A stretch of DNA of 64,000 nt from Staphylococcus shinii (GTDB lineage: Bacteria > Bacillota > Bacilli > Staphylococcales > Staphylococcaceae), in NCBI RefSeq assembly GCF_017583065.1, contig NZ_JAGEVL010000003.1:372001-436000 (forward strand). The letters run 5' to 3'. The notes under the pieces are model-generated. The model was not told the DNA's origin and ran no database searches. It worked only from the letters and a program-made list of their open reading frames with translations. A program made the translations under genes and the position numbers. Shown in pieces: positions 55,826-64,000 of this stretch; position 1 is the first letter of the stretch, and each line of letters starts with the position of its first letter.

Positions 55826-56575
55826 TTATTCTGCAGTTTCCCCGCCATCGACGGGAAGGTTAATGCCTGTAATAAAAGAAGACTGGTCAGAACATAACCA
55901 AACCGCAGCGCTTGCTTGTTCATTTGGTATGCCCATACGGCCCATCGGAATACCAGATTCAAAAGCTTTCGCTTGTTCTTCTGCTTCTTGACTCCAATTT
56001 TCTACAGCTGCTGTTTTTGTCATACCAGGACAAATTGAGTTAATGCGTATGTTTTGTTTGCCAAATTCTAATGCCGCACTTTTAGTTAACCCATTAACGC
56101 CGTGTTTAGCAGAAATATAAGGAGTTAAACCAGGTGTTCCAACTAAACCACCTGTAGATGCTGTATTAACAATTGCGCCTCCACCAGATTCAAGCATAGC
56201 TGGTATCTCATATTTCAAACATAAAAATGTACCAGTTAAAGTAATATCTATTACACGCTGCCAACGGTCTGTATCAATCTCTGTTAATGGAGCTGTTGGA
56301 GCGCCGATGCCTGCGTTATTATGTGCCCAATCCAATCGACCAAATTGTTTAACAGTTTGGTCAATTAAATTTTTAACGTCTTTTTCTTCGGCTACATTAC
56401 ACTTAATAAATTGTGCTTCTCCACCTTCGTCTTGAATGAGTCTTACAGTTTCATATCCCGCCTTTTCAGAAATATCTGATACGACAACTTTTGCGCCTGC
56501 TTTTGCAAAGGCGATAGCACTTGCTCTACCAATGCCATTACCTGCTGCGGTTACAATACCAACTTTATTTTTCAT
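55826..56575 (-). CDS. Short-chain dehydrogenase/reductase 1 of the MarR-OFA operon
   Basis: 249 residues. TAAGNGIG near 9-16, NNAGIGAP near 90-97, catalytic YISAK near 157-161 and a C-terminal GINLPVDGG. A standard NAD(P)-dependent SDR of the glucose-1-dehydrogenase/cyclohexanol-dehydrogenase type. It is the last gene of an operon MarR-side transporter, SDR, SDR and lies 25 bases after the second SDR. Substrate unknown. Confidence 0.88.
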   Translation of the reverse strand: MKNKVGIVTAAGNGIGRASAIAFAKAGAKVVVSDISEKAGYETVRLIQDEGGEAQFIKCNVAEEKDVKNLIDQTVKQFGRLDWAHNNAGIGAPTAPLTEIDTDRWQRVIDITLTGTFLCLKYEIPAMLESGGGAIVNTASTGGLVGTPGLTPYISAKHGVNGLTKSAALEFGKQNIRINSICPGMTKTAAVENWSQEAEEQAKAFESGIPMGRMGIPNEQASAAVWLCSDQSSFITGINLPVDGGETAE

Positions 56576-56600
56576 TATTTATCACGCTTTCTTTATATGA

Positions 56601-57356
56601 TTAATATAATTTAATACTACCACCGTCTACCATTACGGTTTGTCCAGTAATATATTGAGCATCTTTACTTCCTAGAAATACAGCGACCGGCCCAATGTCT
56701 TTTTCAACGTCTCCAAATTTTTGTAGAGGAATGCCTTGGACAACTTGATTATAATATTCTGGGTTATCTTTTCTCCATTGATCAACACCTTCAGAATAAG
56801 CAATAGGCGAAATCACATTAGCATTGATACCAAACGCTCCGAATTCATTTGCGATAACGCGAGTTATACCACGAATAGCCTCTTTAGCCACAACATAAGA
56901 CCCTTGATTTTTATCTCCCTTAACAGCTGCGCCAGAACCAAAGTTTATAATGTTTCCTTGTGTTTCTTTTAAATAAGGAATTACCATTTGGCATAAATAA
57001 AACGTCGCATAAAACCCCGTATTAAATGACAAATTCAAATCATCTTCCGTAATGTTTAAAAAACTATTCATACGAGATGCATGAGCGTTATTAACTAATA
57101 TGTCAATTTGTCCATAAGTCTGTATAGTACGGTCCACACAAGCTTGTAATGATGCTTTATTACTTAAATCTGTTTTGATAAAGAAAGTATCATAACCTTG
57201 GTTGTTTAATTCTTGGCTCAATGCCTGTCCTTTTTCTTCAGCAATGTCAGCAATAACAACTTTCGCATTTTCTTTAACGTAGGCTCTTACAATCCCTGAA
57301 CCAATGCCTCCTGCGCCACCTGTTACGATAGCAATTTTATTATCTAGTCTAGCCAT
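56601..57356 (-). CDS. Short-chain dehydrogenase/reductase 2 of the MarR-OFA operon
   Basis: 251 residues. TGGAGGIGSG near 12-21, NNAHAS near 88-93, where the usual NNAG glycine is His, and the catalytic Tyr-Lys pair as SYVVAKEAI near 153-161. The C-terminus GQTVMVDGG is standard. Its start overlaps the transporter stop by eight bases. The NNAH variant suggests a slightly unusual cofactor or substrate pocket. Substrate unknown, but the tie to the transporter suggests a catabolic pair. Confidence 0.88.
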   Translation of the reverse strand: MARLDNKIAIVTGGAGGIGSGIVRAYVKENAKVVIADIAEEKGQALSQELNNQGYDTFFIKTDLSNKASLQACVDRTIQTYGQIDILVNNAHASRMNSFLNITEDDLNLSFNTGFYATFYLCQMVIPYLKETQGNIINFGSGAAVKGDKNQGSYVVAKEAIRGITRVIANEFGAFGINANVISPIAYSEGVDQWRKDNPEYYNQVVQGIPLQKFGDVEKDIGPVAVFLGSKDAQYITGQTVMVDGGSIKLY

Positions 57357-58629
57357 TTAAATCACCTTTCTTTTTAGAATTCCAATATCCTTCTTTAACA
57401 AGTTTTTCTTTATTTTTAAAAGCCAAAATAATCGCAATGATATTAACCACAAATAGTAAAATAATAATAATAAGGCCCGCGGTATAGCTTCCTGAAATAT
57501 CATATATAAAACCATAAGCTGGTAAAGCGACAATAGATGCAAGGGCTAAGCCAATTGATGAGGTGGAATAAATTTGACTATAGTCTTTACTTCCAAATAA
57601 TGACGAAGCCATCGCTGGTGCTATTGTTCCAATCGATGAAGTAAACACTCCAAATAAGAATAAAGCGACAGCTACTACCACAATAAAATCAGGCATAGCA
57701 ATCAATAAAATAGTAGCGATTAGCCCTAGTATCATAGCCAATAAACCCACTTTTTTTGCGCCAATCTTGTCTGTTAGATAACCAAATACGAGTGAACCGA
57801 CAAAAACACCTACCATCAGTGCAGACATCATTGCGCCAGCAATACTAACTTTTTGTCCATGATTAACAAGATAAGTGGGAACGTGCATTGTAAAGCTTGA
57901 TATGGCGGTAATAATGAAGAAAAATAGGGCTAATAAGAAAAAAGCTGGTGTTTTTTTGGCCGTAGTATACGAAATACCTTCGATGTTTTGTATTTGTTTA
58001 TGGGGATCTATATCAGTGCTTGTATCTCCATAAGCTTTTGTATTTTTATCCTTAGGAGAATTACGAATTAATAATAAAATGATAGGTGCAACAATAATAA
58101 GCACACCTAATCCTGTAATAAAGTATGCATTTCTCCAACCAAACTGACTAATTAAAGCGCCTATAATAGGTTGCGCAAATACACCCAGTAACCCTCCAAT
58201 TGCTGATAAAATACCAAGGGCCAGCCCTTTCCCTTTACTAAACCATCTTTCGATTAAAACAGGACCACCTATTACAGTAATGAAAACCCCGCCGATAGCG
58301 AGCGGTATAGCTAAGAGGTACCATCCCCAAATTGAATTCATTAAACCAAATAAAGCGAACGCCCCTGCTTGGAAAACAATGGCAAAAAATAATACTAACC
58401 GTGCACTATATTTAGATAATAGTTTTCCTCCAAACGGAAGAAACAGCAGGGTAACAATCGAAGAAACACTTAAATAAATCGTTAAACTCCCTACGCCTAC
58501 ATTTAAATCTTGGGACACAGGGGATAAAAATAAACCTGCTGAATTATTTAACGCTGCTTTCCCTAATCCTACAGAAACACAGAGCCCTATTAATATTAAC
58601 CACGCAAAATGTAACCTTTCTTTATGCAT
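57349..58629 (-). CDS. MFS transporter, OFA (oxalate/formate antiporter) family
   Basis: 426 residues, twelve predicted helices with a cytoplasmic loop near residues 195-225 (KDKNTKAYGDTSTD). The N-terminal layout (NNSAGLFLSPVSQDL near 28-42), ERWFSKGKGLALGI near 127-140 and GYLTDKIGAKKVG are typical of OFA-type carboxylate transporters. It overlaps the following SDR gene by eight bases and lies 27 bases after the MarR regulator gene, so one regulator-transporter-enzyme unit is likely. Confidence 0.87.
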   Translation of the reverse strand: MHKERLHFAWLILIGLCVSVGLGKAALNNSAGLFLSPVSQDLNVGVGSLTIYLSVSSIVTLLFLPFGGKLLSKYSARLVLFFAIVFQAGAFALFGLMNSIWGWYLLAIPLAIGGVFITVIGGPVLIERWFSKGKGLALGILSAIGGLLGVFAQPIIGALISQFGWRNAYFITGLGVLIIVAPIILLLIRNSPKDKNTKAYGDTSTDIDPHKQIQNIEGISYTTAKKTPAFFLLALFFFIITAISSFTMHVPTYLVNHGQKVSIAGAMMSALMVGVFVGSLVFGYLTDKIGAKKVGLLAMILGLIATILLIAMPDFIVVVAVALFLFGVFTSSIGTIAPAMASSLFGSKDYSQIYSTSSIGLALASIVALPAYGFIYDISGSYTAGLIIIILLFVVNIIAIILAFKNKEKLVKEGYWNSKKKGDLNG

Positions 58630-58656
58630 TTAAGCCACCTCTAAAATTTAAAATAT

Positions 58657-59100
58657 TTATCTGCTTTCTGTATTTAGATATTTTACACGTTCAAATAATT
58701 TCTTTTGTATGCTTAGTAGTTGCTCAACTTCTTGGGTGTTTAAAACAGAATAAACTTCATTTCTCATGTTTCGCCCTTGCTTTTGAGCTTCTTCTAAAAC
58801 ATCTAATCCTCGATCAGTAATTGTAATTAAAATAACACGTCGGTCATTTTCTTGTTGCTCTCTTACTATATAGTCTTCTTTTATAAGGTTGTTCGTTAAT
58901 TTAGTAATAGCGCCAGAAGTATAGCCTAAGGAAAGCGCAAGAGACGAGGTTTTTTGTGGCCCCTCCTCTTTTAATTTGGATAAAGCCAAAATCTGTGAAA
59001 TATTGACGTTCATATTAAATTTTTTCATAAAAAGTGTCATTGTAGCATCATTAAACAGTTCGGCATTATGAATAAGTTCAAAAAAATTGTTGTTTTCCAT
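58657..59100 (-). CDS. MarR-family transcriptional regulator
   Basis: 147 residues. The winged-helix core reads SLALSLGYTSGAITKLTNNL near 53-72, followed by the wing ENDRRVILITITDRG. MarR proteins repress until a small aromatic or acidic ligand binds. It is the first gene of the transporter/SDR operon, and an inverted repeat lies in the promoter region upstream. AAGGAG precedes the ATG. Confidence 0.9.
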   Translation of the reverse strand: MENNNFFELIHNAELFNDATMTLFMKKFNMNVNISQILALSKLKEEGPQKTSSLALSLGYTSGAITKLTNNLIKEDYIVREQQENDRRVILITITDRGLDVLEEAQKQGRNMRNEVYSVLNTQEVEQLLSIQKKLFERVKYLNTESR

Positions 59101-59154
59101 GTTATCTCCTTCCTAAAAATAAGTTGTAATGTTAATATACCAGTAATTATCTTT

Positions 59155-59173
59155 CCGGTAAAATATTTAACGG
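59155..59173. promoter_or_regulatory. Probable MarR operator
   Basis: CCGGTAAA-ATA-TTTAACGG, an eight-base inverted repeat with one mismatched pair, lies 55 bases before the MarR start and 78 bases before the GNAT start. It is well placed for control of either gene. Confidence 0.55.
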
Positions 59174-59250
59174 TATAATAAACGCCTGATTTTTATAAAT
59201 TGAAAATAAGCAAAAAGATAATAATTTTAGGGAGAAGACGAGGAGGAATT

Positions 59251-59694
59251 ATGGGTATTTATATAGAAAGTATTAATTCATTTAATATAAATGAAGTTAA
59301 AAATTTAAAAATAGCCAAGAAACAATTTCATTTCATAGAAACAATAACGGATTGTTTAAACGAAGCCGAGAAATCTTCACAGTGGCATCCAGTAGCAATT
59401 TATAAAGATAATATTGTCGTTGGCTTTGCGATGTATGGTTGCTTTGGAGAAAACAAAGAAACTTGGATTGATCGAATTCTTATTGATGAACAACATCAAC
59501 GTAAAGGCTATGGACGAGAAGCTATGAAATTGCTGATAAATTTAGTTTTAAATAATTATGATATAAACACAATCTATTTAAGTATTGTTAGAAACAATGA
59601 TATTGCAAGAGCGTTATATGAAAAGTTAGGTTTTCGTTATACATCAATAGATGATTTAAATGGTGAATTAATATTTAAGTATGATAAACATTAA
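59251..59694 (+). CDS. GNAT acetyltransferase (BltD/PaiA-like)
   Basis: 147 residues from the ATG at 59251, chosen because GAGGAGGAATT stands right before it; the longer frame back to 59200 has no ribosome binding site. The acetyl-CoA loop reads HQRKGYGREAMK near 79-90, and NNDIARALYEKLGFRY near 118-133 is the standard GNAT C-terminal motif. It is similar to spermidine/diamine acetyltransferases. Lies alone, divergent from marR. Confidence 0.85.
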   Translation: MGIYIESINSFNINEVKNLKIAKKQFHFIETITDCLNEAEKSSQWHPVAIYKDNIVVGFAMYGCFGENKETWIDRILIDEQHQRKGYGREAMKLLINLVLNNYDINTIYLSIVRNNDIARALYEKLGFRYTSIDDLNGELIFKYDKH

Positions 59695-59763
59695 TTGTCG
59701 CTGTAGTGCTTAATAGCTAACGTTAAAAACATAAATTGAACCAAATAAGGAGTGTATAGAAAA

Positions 59764-60498
59764 ATGAAAAGATTAAAAGATAAAGTTGTAATTATTACTG
59801 GAGCTGCACAAGGTATGGGCAAAATGCATGCTGAAAAAGCATTAAGTGAAGGTGCAAAAGTTGTGATTACTGATATAAATAAAGATCTAGGGTTACAAAC
59901 TTCTCAAATACTCGGAGAAAACGCTATATTTATTCAACATGATGTGGCGAATGAAGAACATTGGAGCAATGTAATAAGCACAGTTAATGAGAAGTGGGGG
60001 CGTATTGATGTATTAGTTAATAATGCAGGAATTACTTACAGTACACCTTTAGAAGAATTGAGTTTAGCAAGTTATATGAAGATTGTGAATATTAACCAGG
60101 TTTCTGTATTTTTAGGTATGAAGACTGTAGCAGAAACTATGAAATCTCAAAATGCCGGTGCAATCATTAACATATCATCTATGAACGGTTTAGTAGGGGG
60201 AGCTATTGGATATACTGATACAAAATTTGCTGTTAGAGGTATGACTAAAGCAGCATCTAGAGAATTATCTCCCTTTAATATTCGTGTGAATTCCGTACAC
60301 CCAGGGGTTATCCAAACCCCTATGTTAGAGCAAGAAGATGTTAAAGAACAAGTAGAACAATTCAAAAAAACGATTCCTATGAGACGTGTAGCACAAGTAG
60401 AAGAAGTATCAAATATGGTTATCTTTTTAGCTTCAGATGAAGCTAGTTATTCTACAGGCGCTGAATTTGTTATTGATGGCGGTCTAACAGCATTATAA
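59764..60498 (+). CDS. Short-chain dehydrogenase/reductase
   Basis: 244 residues from the ATG at 59764; the GTG at 59752 overlaps the AAGGAG site. TGAAQGMG near 11-18, NNAGIT near 85-90, Ser in NISSMNG and a YTDTK catalytic motif near 147-151, ending FVIDGGLTAL. Classical NAD(P)-dependent SDR, close to hydroxysteroid/diacetyl reductase-type enzymes. It follows the GNAT gene after 69 bases and may share its transcript. Substrate unknown. Confidence 0.87.
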   Translation: MKRLKDKVVIITGAAQGMGKMHAEKALSEGAKVVITDINKDLGLQTSQILGENAIFIQHDVANEEHWSNVISTVNEKWGRIDVLVNNAGITYSTPLEELSLASYMKIVNINQVSVFLGMKTVAETMKSQNAGAIINISSMNGLVGGAIGYTDTKFAVRGMTKAASRELSPFNIRVNSVHPGVIQTPMLEQEDVKEQVEQFKKTIPMRRVAQVEEVSNMVIFLASDEASYSTGAEFVIDGGLTAL

Positions 60499-60732
60499 TA
60501 TAGGAGTTTTAAGAATTTCATACTATGTTGAACTGTTATTTTATAATTTTTTGATAATATTTTTGTTTTGACGCACCAAAATTTTTATGGCTCTATAGTT
60601 ACTTATCCTTCTTATATTCAATACAATAAGAAAAACAAGTTCTTATTTAACAACGTTATCGAAAAGTAGAAATATATTCTATATAAACAAGGAACATTAT
60701 TACGTACGTTAATTTGACCAAAGCATCACATA

Positions 60733-60780
60733 ATAAACTTCCCTTTATTATTAGCAAATCAACAATAAAGGGAAGTTTAT
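60733..60780. terminator. Bidirectional terminator
   Basis: ATAAACTTCCCTTTATT pairs perfectly with AATAAAGGGAAGTTTAT, a 17-base stem with a 14-base loop, A/T-rich at both ends. Confidence 0.8.
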
Positions 60781-60834
60781 TATAAATGATGTGTTTTTTA
60801 TAGAAGCATGGAGATATGGTCTCTATTAAATAAT

Positions 60835-60875
60835 AAATGTCAATTTCTATTTAAATAATATAGAAATTGACATTT
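60835..60875. terminator. Bidirectional terminator near the PTS operon end
   Basis: AAATGTCAATTTCTAT pairs with ATAGAAATTGACATTT, a perfect 16-base stem, followed by GTTTTTA on the plus strand. Confidence 0.8.
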
Positions 60876-60932
60876 GTTTTTATTCAGATATATTTTTGAC
60901 ATAGGTTGTTGCTGTGTTTGTTGAAATTATAG

Positions 60933-61619
60933 TTATAAAATTTGTGACTTTGCTTTATTAAAATCTTCTAACATCTCATGCCATGATTCTTCAATACTTT
61001 CGTTCAATCCAAAGAGGCCGCTCCGTCCCAATATATAAATATCTGGTCCAGCTTTTTGAATTTTTTCAAAAGTATTTTTATTTGAAGATCCATCCATCTC
61101 TATAAGATACCCAAAGTTATTGATATCTCTTAAAACACGTAACTCTCGTATTTTTTCTAGTGTATTATCTATAAATTTTTCACCTGCAAAACCAGGGTCA
61201 ACAGTCATAATAGTTATTTTATCGACTAAATCGATATATGGTGTTATTACATCAATTTTAGTTTCGGGGTTTAAAACAACTCCAAACTTTAAATCTGCAT
61301 TGTGTACTTGATTGATTAAACGATAAGCAATTCCGTTCATAACTTCTGCGTGTACGCAAATATAGTCACTTCCAATTTTTATTAATTGATCTATCCATTG
61401 AGTTGGATTAGTTACCATCAAATGTGTAGAAATTGGTACAGAAGAAATTTTTTTAACTTGTTCAATAAACCAAGGTGACAAAGTAATGTTTGGTACAAAG
61501 TGTCCATCCATAATATCTATATGGTACGAATCCACATGTTTATTTAAAAAAGTGATTTGGTCTTTAAACTTATCTAAGTCCATCGTCATAAGTGATGGAG
61601 AAAATTTTGCATTCACCAT
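60933..61619 (-). CDS. alsE: Allulose/ribulose-phosphate 3-epimerase family (AlsE-like)
   Basis: 228 residues, a phosphate-binding TIM barrel. FSPSLMTMDL near 6-15, HIDIMDGHFVPN near 33-44, HLMVTNP near 66-72, TVDPGFAG near 138-145 and the phosphate site MDGSS near 174-178. The Asp/His metal ligands of ribulose-phosphate epimerases are kept. Its place at the end of a PTS operon, and the HLMVTNP variant, fit a ketohexose-6-phosphate epimerase such as AlsE better than housekeeping Rpe. It would link an imported rare sugar to fructose-6-phosphate. Confidence 0.8.
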   Translation of the reverse strand: MVNAKFSPSLMTMDLDKFKDQITFLNKHVDSYHIDIMDGHFVPNITLSPWFIEQVKKISSVPISTHLMVTNPTQWIDQLIKIGSDYICVHAEVMNGIAYRLINQVHNADLKFGVVLNPETKIDVITPYIDLVDKITIMTVDPGFAGEKFIDNTLEKIRELRVLRDINNFGYLIEMDGSSNKNTFEKIQKAGPDIYILGRSGLFGLNESIEESWHEMLEDFNKAKSQIL

Positions 61620-61631
61620 AAATTTTCCTCC

Positions 61632-62732
61632 TTAAGTAATCTTTAGTTCATTTAAATCTATTTCATCTTCTTCTGTCTCGTCTTTTATGTCGTTTGATTC
61701 ATCAATTGGCTTTTTTAAAATGGTAAGAACTAGAGCAGTAACAATTACATTAGCTAATACAGCTAGTACAAAAGTAAATGGTTGAGACATGGTAGGTAGT
61801 ACTAATAAACCTCCAAATGGCACCTGTGCATCTCCACCGAGTACCATAGAAATCGCACCACCAACAGCGCCGCCTATCCCAGTTGCAACAACACTGCGTA
61901 TGATATCATTTAATGCCAGTGGTAAAACCCCTTCAACAATCTCAATGAGCCCCATTGGAAAAGCAGTTTTTAACGTTTCGACTTCAACTTGTTTATAAAT
62001 ATTTTTTTTGAAAATTTTAGCAACCCAGTATGCTAAAGCAAACCCTAAAGGTGTGGCAGTATTAACAACAATCAATGCAGTTATAGGTTCGTGAATACCT
62101 TGTGCTTGTAATGTCAAAACGAAAGCAAATACTGTTTTGTTAATCGGTCCGCCAAAGTCAATACTAGCTAGTACTCCAATCAATAGGCCATAGAATAATT
62201 TAGAAGTGCCATTTAACGATTGTAAGTATTCCGTTAACCAATGTGTAAAAGCACCAATAGGAACTCCAATGATATGAACCATAATCAATCCTCCGACGAG
62301 TGAAGCGATAAATGGAATAACAAGCATTGGCATAAGACCTTTAGCCCAATTTGGTAATTTTACGAATTGAATAATTAGTAATACAAGGTATCCTGTAAGA
62401 AACCCTCCAATGATGCCACCTATAAAATCTGCGCCAACAGCTGATGAGGTTAAACCTATAATTACACCAGGAGCAATACCTGGTTTGTCTGCAATAGAAT
62501 AAGAAATACCAGTAGCAATTATTACAGGTAATAATTTTAATCCAAGCCCTCCTATTACAGCGAGAACATCCCAAAATGAATAACCTGTTTTAGTTAAATC
62601 GGCAGAGCTATCTCCACCGAATGCCATTCCTATAGCTATCATAAACCCAGCACCACAAACCACAGGGATAAGATAGGAAATGGCAGTTAATAAATGTGTT
62701 TTAAAATTTAAACTATTAAAAAATGATTTCAT
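61632..62732 (-). CDS. PTS fructose-family EIIC permease
   Basis: 366 residues from the ATG at 62732 (AAGGGG nine bases upstream). About nine to ten membrane helices; GFMIAIGMAFGG near 28-39 and DFGGPINK near 193-200 are family marks, as is VPFGGLLVLP near 306-315. The C-terminal tail is highly acidic (ETEEDEIDLNE) and cytosolic. It carries the sugar while EIIB phosphorylates it. EIIA precedes it by about ten bases and the epimerase follows. Confidence 0.9.
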   Translation of the reverse strand: MKSFFNSLNFKTHLLTAISYLIPVVCGAGFMIAIGMAFGGDSSADLTKTGYSFWDVLAVIGGLGLKLLPVIIATGISYSIADKPGIAPGVIIGLTSSAVGADFIGGIIGGFLTGYLVLLIIQFVKLPNWAKGLMPMLVIPFIASLVGGLIMVHIIGVPIGAFTHWLTEYLQSLNGTSKLFYGLLIGVLASIDFGGPINKTVFAFVLTLQAQGIHEPITALIVVNTATPLGFALAYWVAKIFKKNIYKQVEVETLKTAFPMGLIEIVEGVLPLALNDIIRSVVATGIGGAVGGAISMVLGGDAQVPFGGLLVLPTMSQPFTFVLAVLANVIVTALVLTILKKPIDESNDIKDETEEDEIDLNELKIT

Positions 62733-62746
62733 AAACCTCATCCCCT

Positions 62747-63193
62747 TTAAGATGTAAGTATCTGTATGATTTCTTCTTTTCTTTTAGCATCAAGTAATTT
62801 AGTGTTTATTTCATCATTACCTAACTTTCTAGCTATTTGCGATAGTAATTTTAAGTGGTCTTTTGAGTTTTCGATGCCTATGGCAATTAAAAATACAATT
62901 TGAGCGCCGTCATTATCTAATGACTCCCATTCCACTTTATTATTTAATGTTGCAATTGCGACACCTGGCTTCTGAACACTTTTACTTTTGCCATGTGGAA
63001 TTGCTAGTAAATTACCAATTCCAGTAACGCCTTCATTTTCTCGGTTATATACATCATTTAAAAAAACATCTATATCATCGATGTAATGTTCTTTTTTAAA
63101 TGATGCTGCTAAATTCTTTAAAGTTTCATCTTTGTTAGTATAATCTGATTTAGGAAAAATAATATTTTTGTCTAAGATATTTGTAAGTTCCAA
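62747..63193 (-). CDS. PTS fructose-family EIIA
   Basis: 148 residues. The phosphoryl His is H67 in NLLAIPHGKS, preceded by EGVTGIG. It passes phosphate from HPr to EIIB. It lies 11 bases after EIIB and before EIIC. Full length, all marks present. Confidence 0.9.
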   Translation of the reverse strand: MELTNILDKNIIFPKSDYTNKDETLKNLAASFKKEHYIDDIDVFLNDVYNRENEGVTGIGNLLAIPHGKSKSVQKPGVAIATLNNKVEWESLDNDGAQIVFLIAIGIENSKDHLKLLSQIARKLGNDEINTKLLDAKRKEEIIQILTS

Positions 63194-63204
63194 ATTTTCA
63201 CCTC

Positions 63205-63522
63205 TTAACTTTTGCTTGCTGCAATTTCTTCTATTTTTTCAATTAACTTATTTGGTGATTTAATTGCTAAATCTGTAGGTATTTCAACTATTTTTTTTCC
63301 ATCGAAACGCTCTTTATTTGATATTTTTACGTCGACTGCGAGTAACACAATATCTGCATTGTTTATTGATTCTTCAGTTAACTCATTTTCGGAACCAATA
63401 GTTCCTTGCGTTTCAATTTGAATTAAATGCCCTTTCTTTTTAGCTGCTTGTTCCAATTTCTCTGCTGCTATATATGTGTGTGCAATACCTACTGTACACG
63501 CGCAAACACTTACGATATTCAT
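63205..63522 (-). CDS. PTS fructose-family EIIB
   Basis: 105 residues from the ATG at 63522 (AAGGAG ten bases before). The phosphocysteine is C9 in CACTVGIAHTY, where most relatives have CPTGIAHT; an extra residue pattern (C-A-C-T) makes a second Cys at position 7. ETQGTIGSEN near 38-47 is standard. It receives phosphate from EIIA and gives it to the sugar. Confidence 0.9.
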   Translation of the reverse strand: MNIVSVCACTVGIAHTYIAAEKLEQAAKKKGHLIQIETQGTIGSENELTEESINNADIVLLAVDVKISNKERFDGKKIVEIPTDLAIKSPNKLIEKIEEIAASKS

Positions 63523-63529
63523 ATACACA

Positions 63530-63919
63530 TTACTCCTTTGTAATCAATTTTTTTATATAATCTTCATTTGCTAAGTTCTTCATAAAACTTCCTATTAAAT
63601 TTTTCTCTCTGTCTTCAGCTTTCATAGGCATTAGTATTAAAATAATTAAATCTATTAGTCTGTTTTGCCATATTATAGGTGAGGAATTGTTTTTGACTAA
63701 GATAATACGAGTTTTATGAATGTAAGATTCTTTAATATGTGGCAATATTACTTTTGGATATATTTCTAAGTTTCCTTTTGATTCTCTAAAAGCAATGTCC
63801 TTTGACATGGTGTTCTTTTTATCAATAATGTCCTCTTCAATAAGTAAGTTTTCAATATCGTCTAAAATTTTGTACTCATTATTTGATTTTGTAGTTATTT
63901 CAAATAAAATTTCATTCAT
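63530..63919 (-). CDS. Second EIIA-like PTS protein
   Basis: 129 residues from the ATG at 63919 (AGGTG six bases before; the GTG at 63928 lies inside that site). EIIA-type fold with the likely phospho-His H61 in VILPHIKES and FRESKGN before it, but motifs are weaker than in the 148-residue EIIA. It overlaps the end of the upstream gene by eight bases, suggesting it belongs to a regulator that was split off. It may be regulatory rather than part of the transport chain. Confidence 0.7.
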   Translation of the reverse strand: MNEILFEITTKSNNEYKILDDIENLLIEEDIIDKKNTMSKDIAFRESKGNLEIYPKVILPHIKESYIHKTRIILVKNNSSPIIWQNRLIDLIILILMPMKAEDREKNLIGSFMKNLANEDYIKKLITKE

Positions 63920-64000
63920 AATTAACACCTAACTTTGGAATAAAAGATTTTAATTTTGCTTGGTCATTTTTATTAAACATTGCACTTACAACAACGACAG
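63912..64000 (-). CDS. Upstream gene of the PTS operon, 5' part outside window
   Basis: Open from the right edge to a stop at 63912: the last residues read VVVVSAMFNKNDQAKLKSF then IPKLGVNYE. It overlaps the second EIIA-like gene by eight bases, so it is the preceding gene of the same transcript. Too short to name; a PRD-type antiterminator/regulator is the usual neighbour in such operons, which is a guess from context. Confidence 0.5.
   Translation of the reverse strand, partial: VVVVSAMFNKNDQAKLKSFIPKLGVNYE

Larger units (their letters stand above)
60499..60932. other. Intergenic, 434 bases, two strong hairpins
   Basis: No gene found. Two terminator hairpins at 60733-60780 and 60835-60875 separate the SDR gene from the converging PTS operon. 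Confidence 0.6.

Noticed and set aside
1-64000. CRISPR arrays, tRNA and rRNA genes
   Set aside because: No regularly spaced repeats, no cloverleaf-like segments ending in CCA with a T-loop GGTTCRA, and no rRNA-like sequence were seen on reading.

Overview
The window is AT-rich Gram-positive DNA with strong AGGAGG-type ribosome binding sites and protein families typical of Staphylococcus. The cassette-attachment scars, the copBL copper genes, the cch helicase and the 2-aminoethylphosphonate locus point to a coagulase-negative staphylococcus. Species is not determined. orfX (rlmH) itself is not present. The orientation of the att cores, which carry the end of orfX, indicates that orfX lies to the left and reads into the window, so this looks like the SCC (staphylococcal cassette chromosome) island and the adjoining accessory chromosome.

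Positions 1-25965 form a composite SCC-like island cut by four att-like scars at about 4898-4943, 6919-6974, 21334-21361 and 25921-25965. Segment 1 holds the replication-type module (partial cch and a small upstream partner), an unrecognised 506-residue helical protein and a HEPN-domain protein that may be a defence pair. Segment 2 holds a single OLD-family ATPase/TOPRIM nuclease. Segment 3 holds a type I restriction-modification system (hsdRMS), a PDDEXK/DUF5655 nuclease-like protein, and a GlpP-type antiterminator. The antiterminator sits in front of a terminator-led ABC importer operon that ends in a TIM-barrel enzyme. Segment 4 holds an SDR pseudogene and a CsoR-type operator driving copB (broken by one stop codon) and copL.

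Positions 25966-35354 start with a scar of another hsdS gene. They then hold an SDR, a one-module C-A-T-R non-ribosomal peptide synthetase, and a divergent stand-alone condensation protein that is a paralogue of the synthetase's own C domain. Relics of a second SDR copy lie between them. A THUMP-type RNA methyltransferase pseudogene follows.

Positions 35355-40910 are a Fur-box-centred iron locus. Two paralogous pairs of cytosolic GATase/ThuA-like proteins are arranged divergently around a 17/19 Fur box, and one arm continues into a complete FecCD-type ABC importer. I regard this as the best candidate for an undescribed system.

Positions 41177-44056 hold an esterase, an NmrA-like protein, a DJ-1/PfpI protein and a rhodanese scar. 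Positions 44525-50689 are a DeoR-regulated 2-aminoethylphosphonate uptake and breakdown operon (ABC importer, phnW, phnX). Then come a 43-codon small ORF, a second decayed copB with its operator, an amidohydrolase, and a badly decayed APC permease. Positions 55826-59100 are a MarR-regulated OFA-type transporter with two SDRs. A GNAT acetyltransferase and another SDR follow. The window ends in a fructose-family PTS operon with an allulose/ribulose-type epimerase, whose upstream gene runs off the right edge.

All calls are by eye from sequence and family knowledge; no database search was run.
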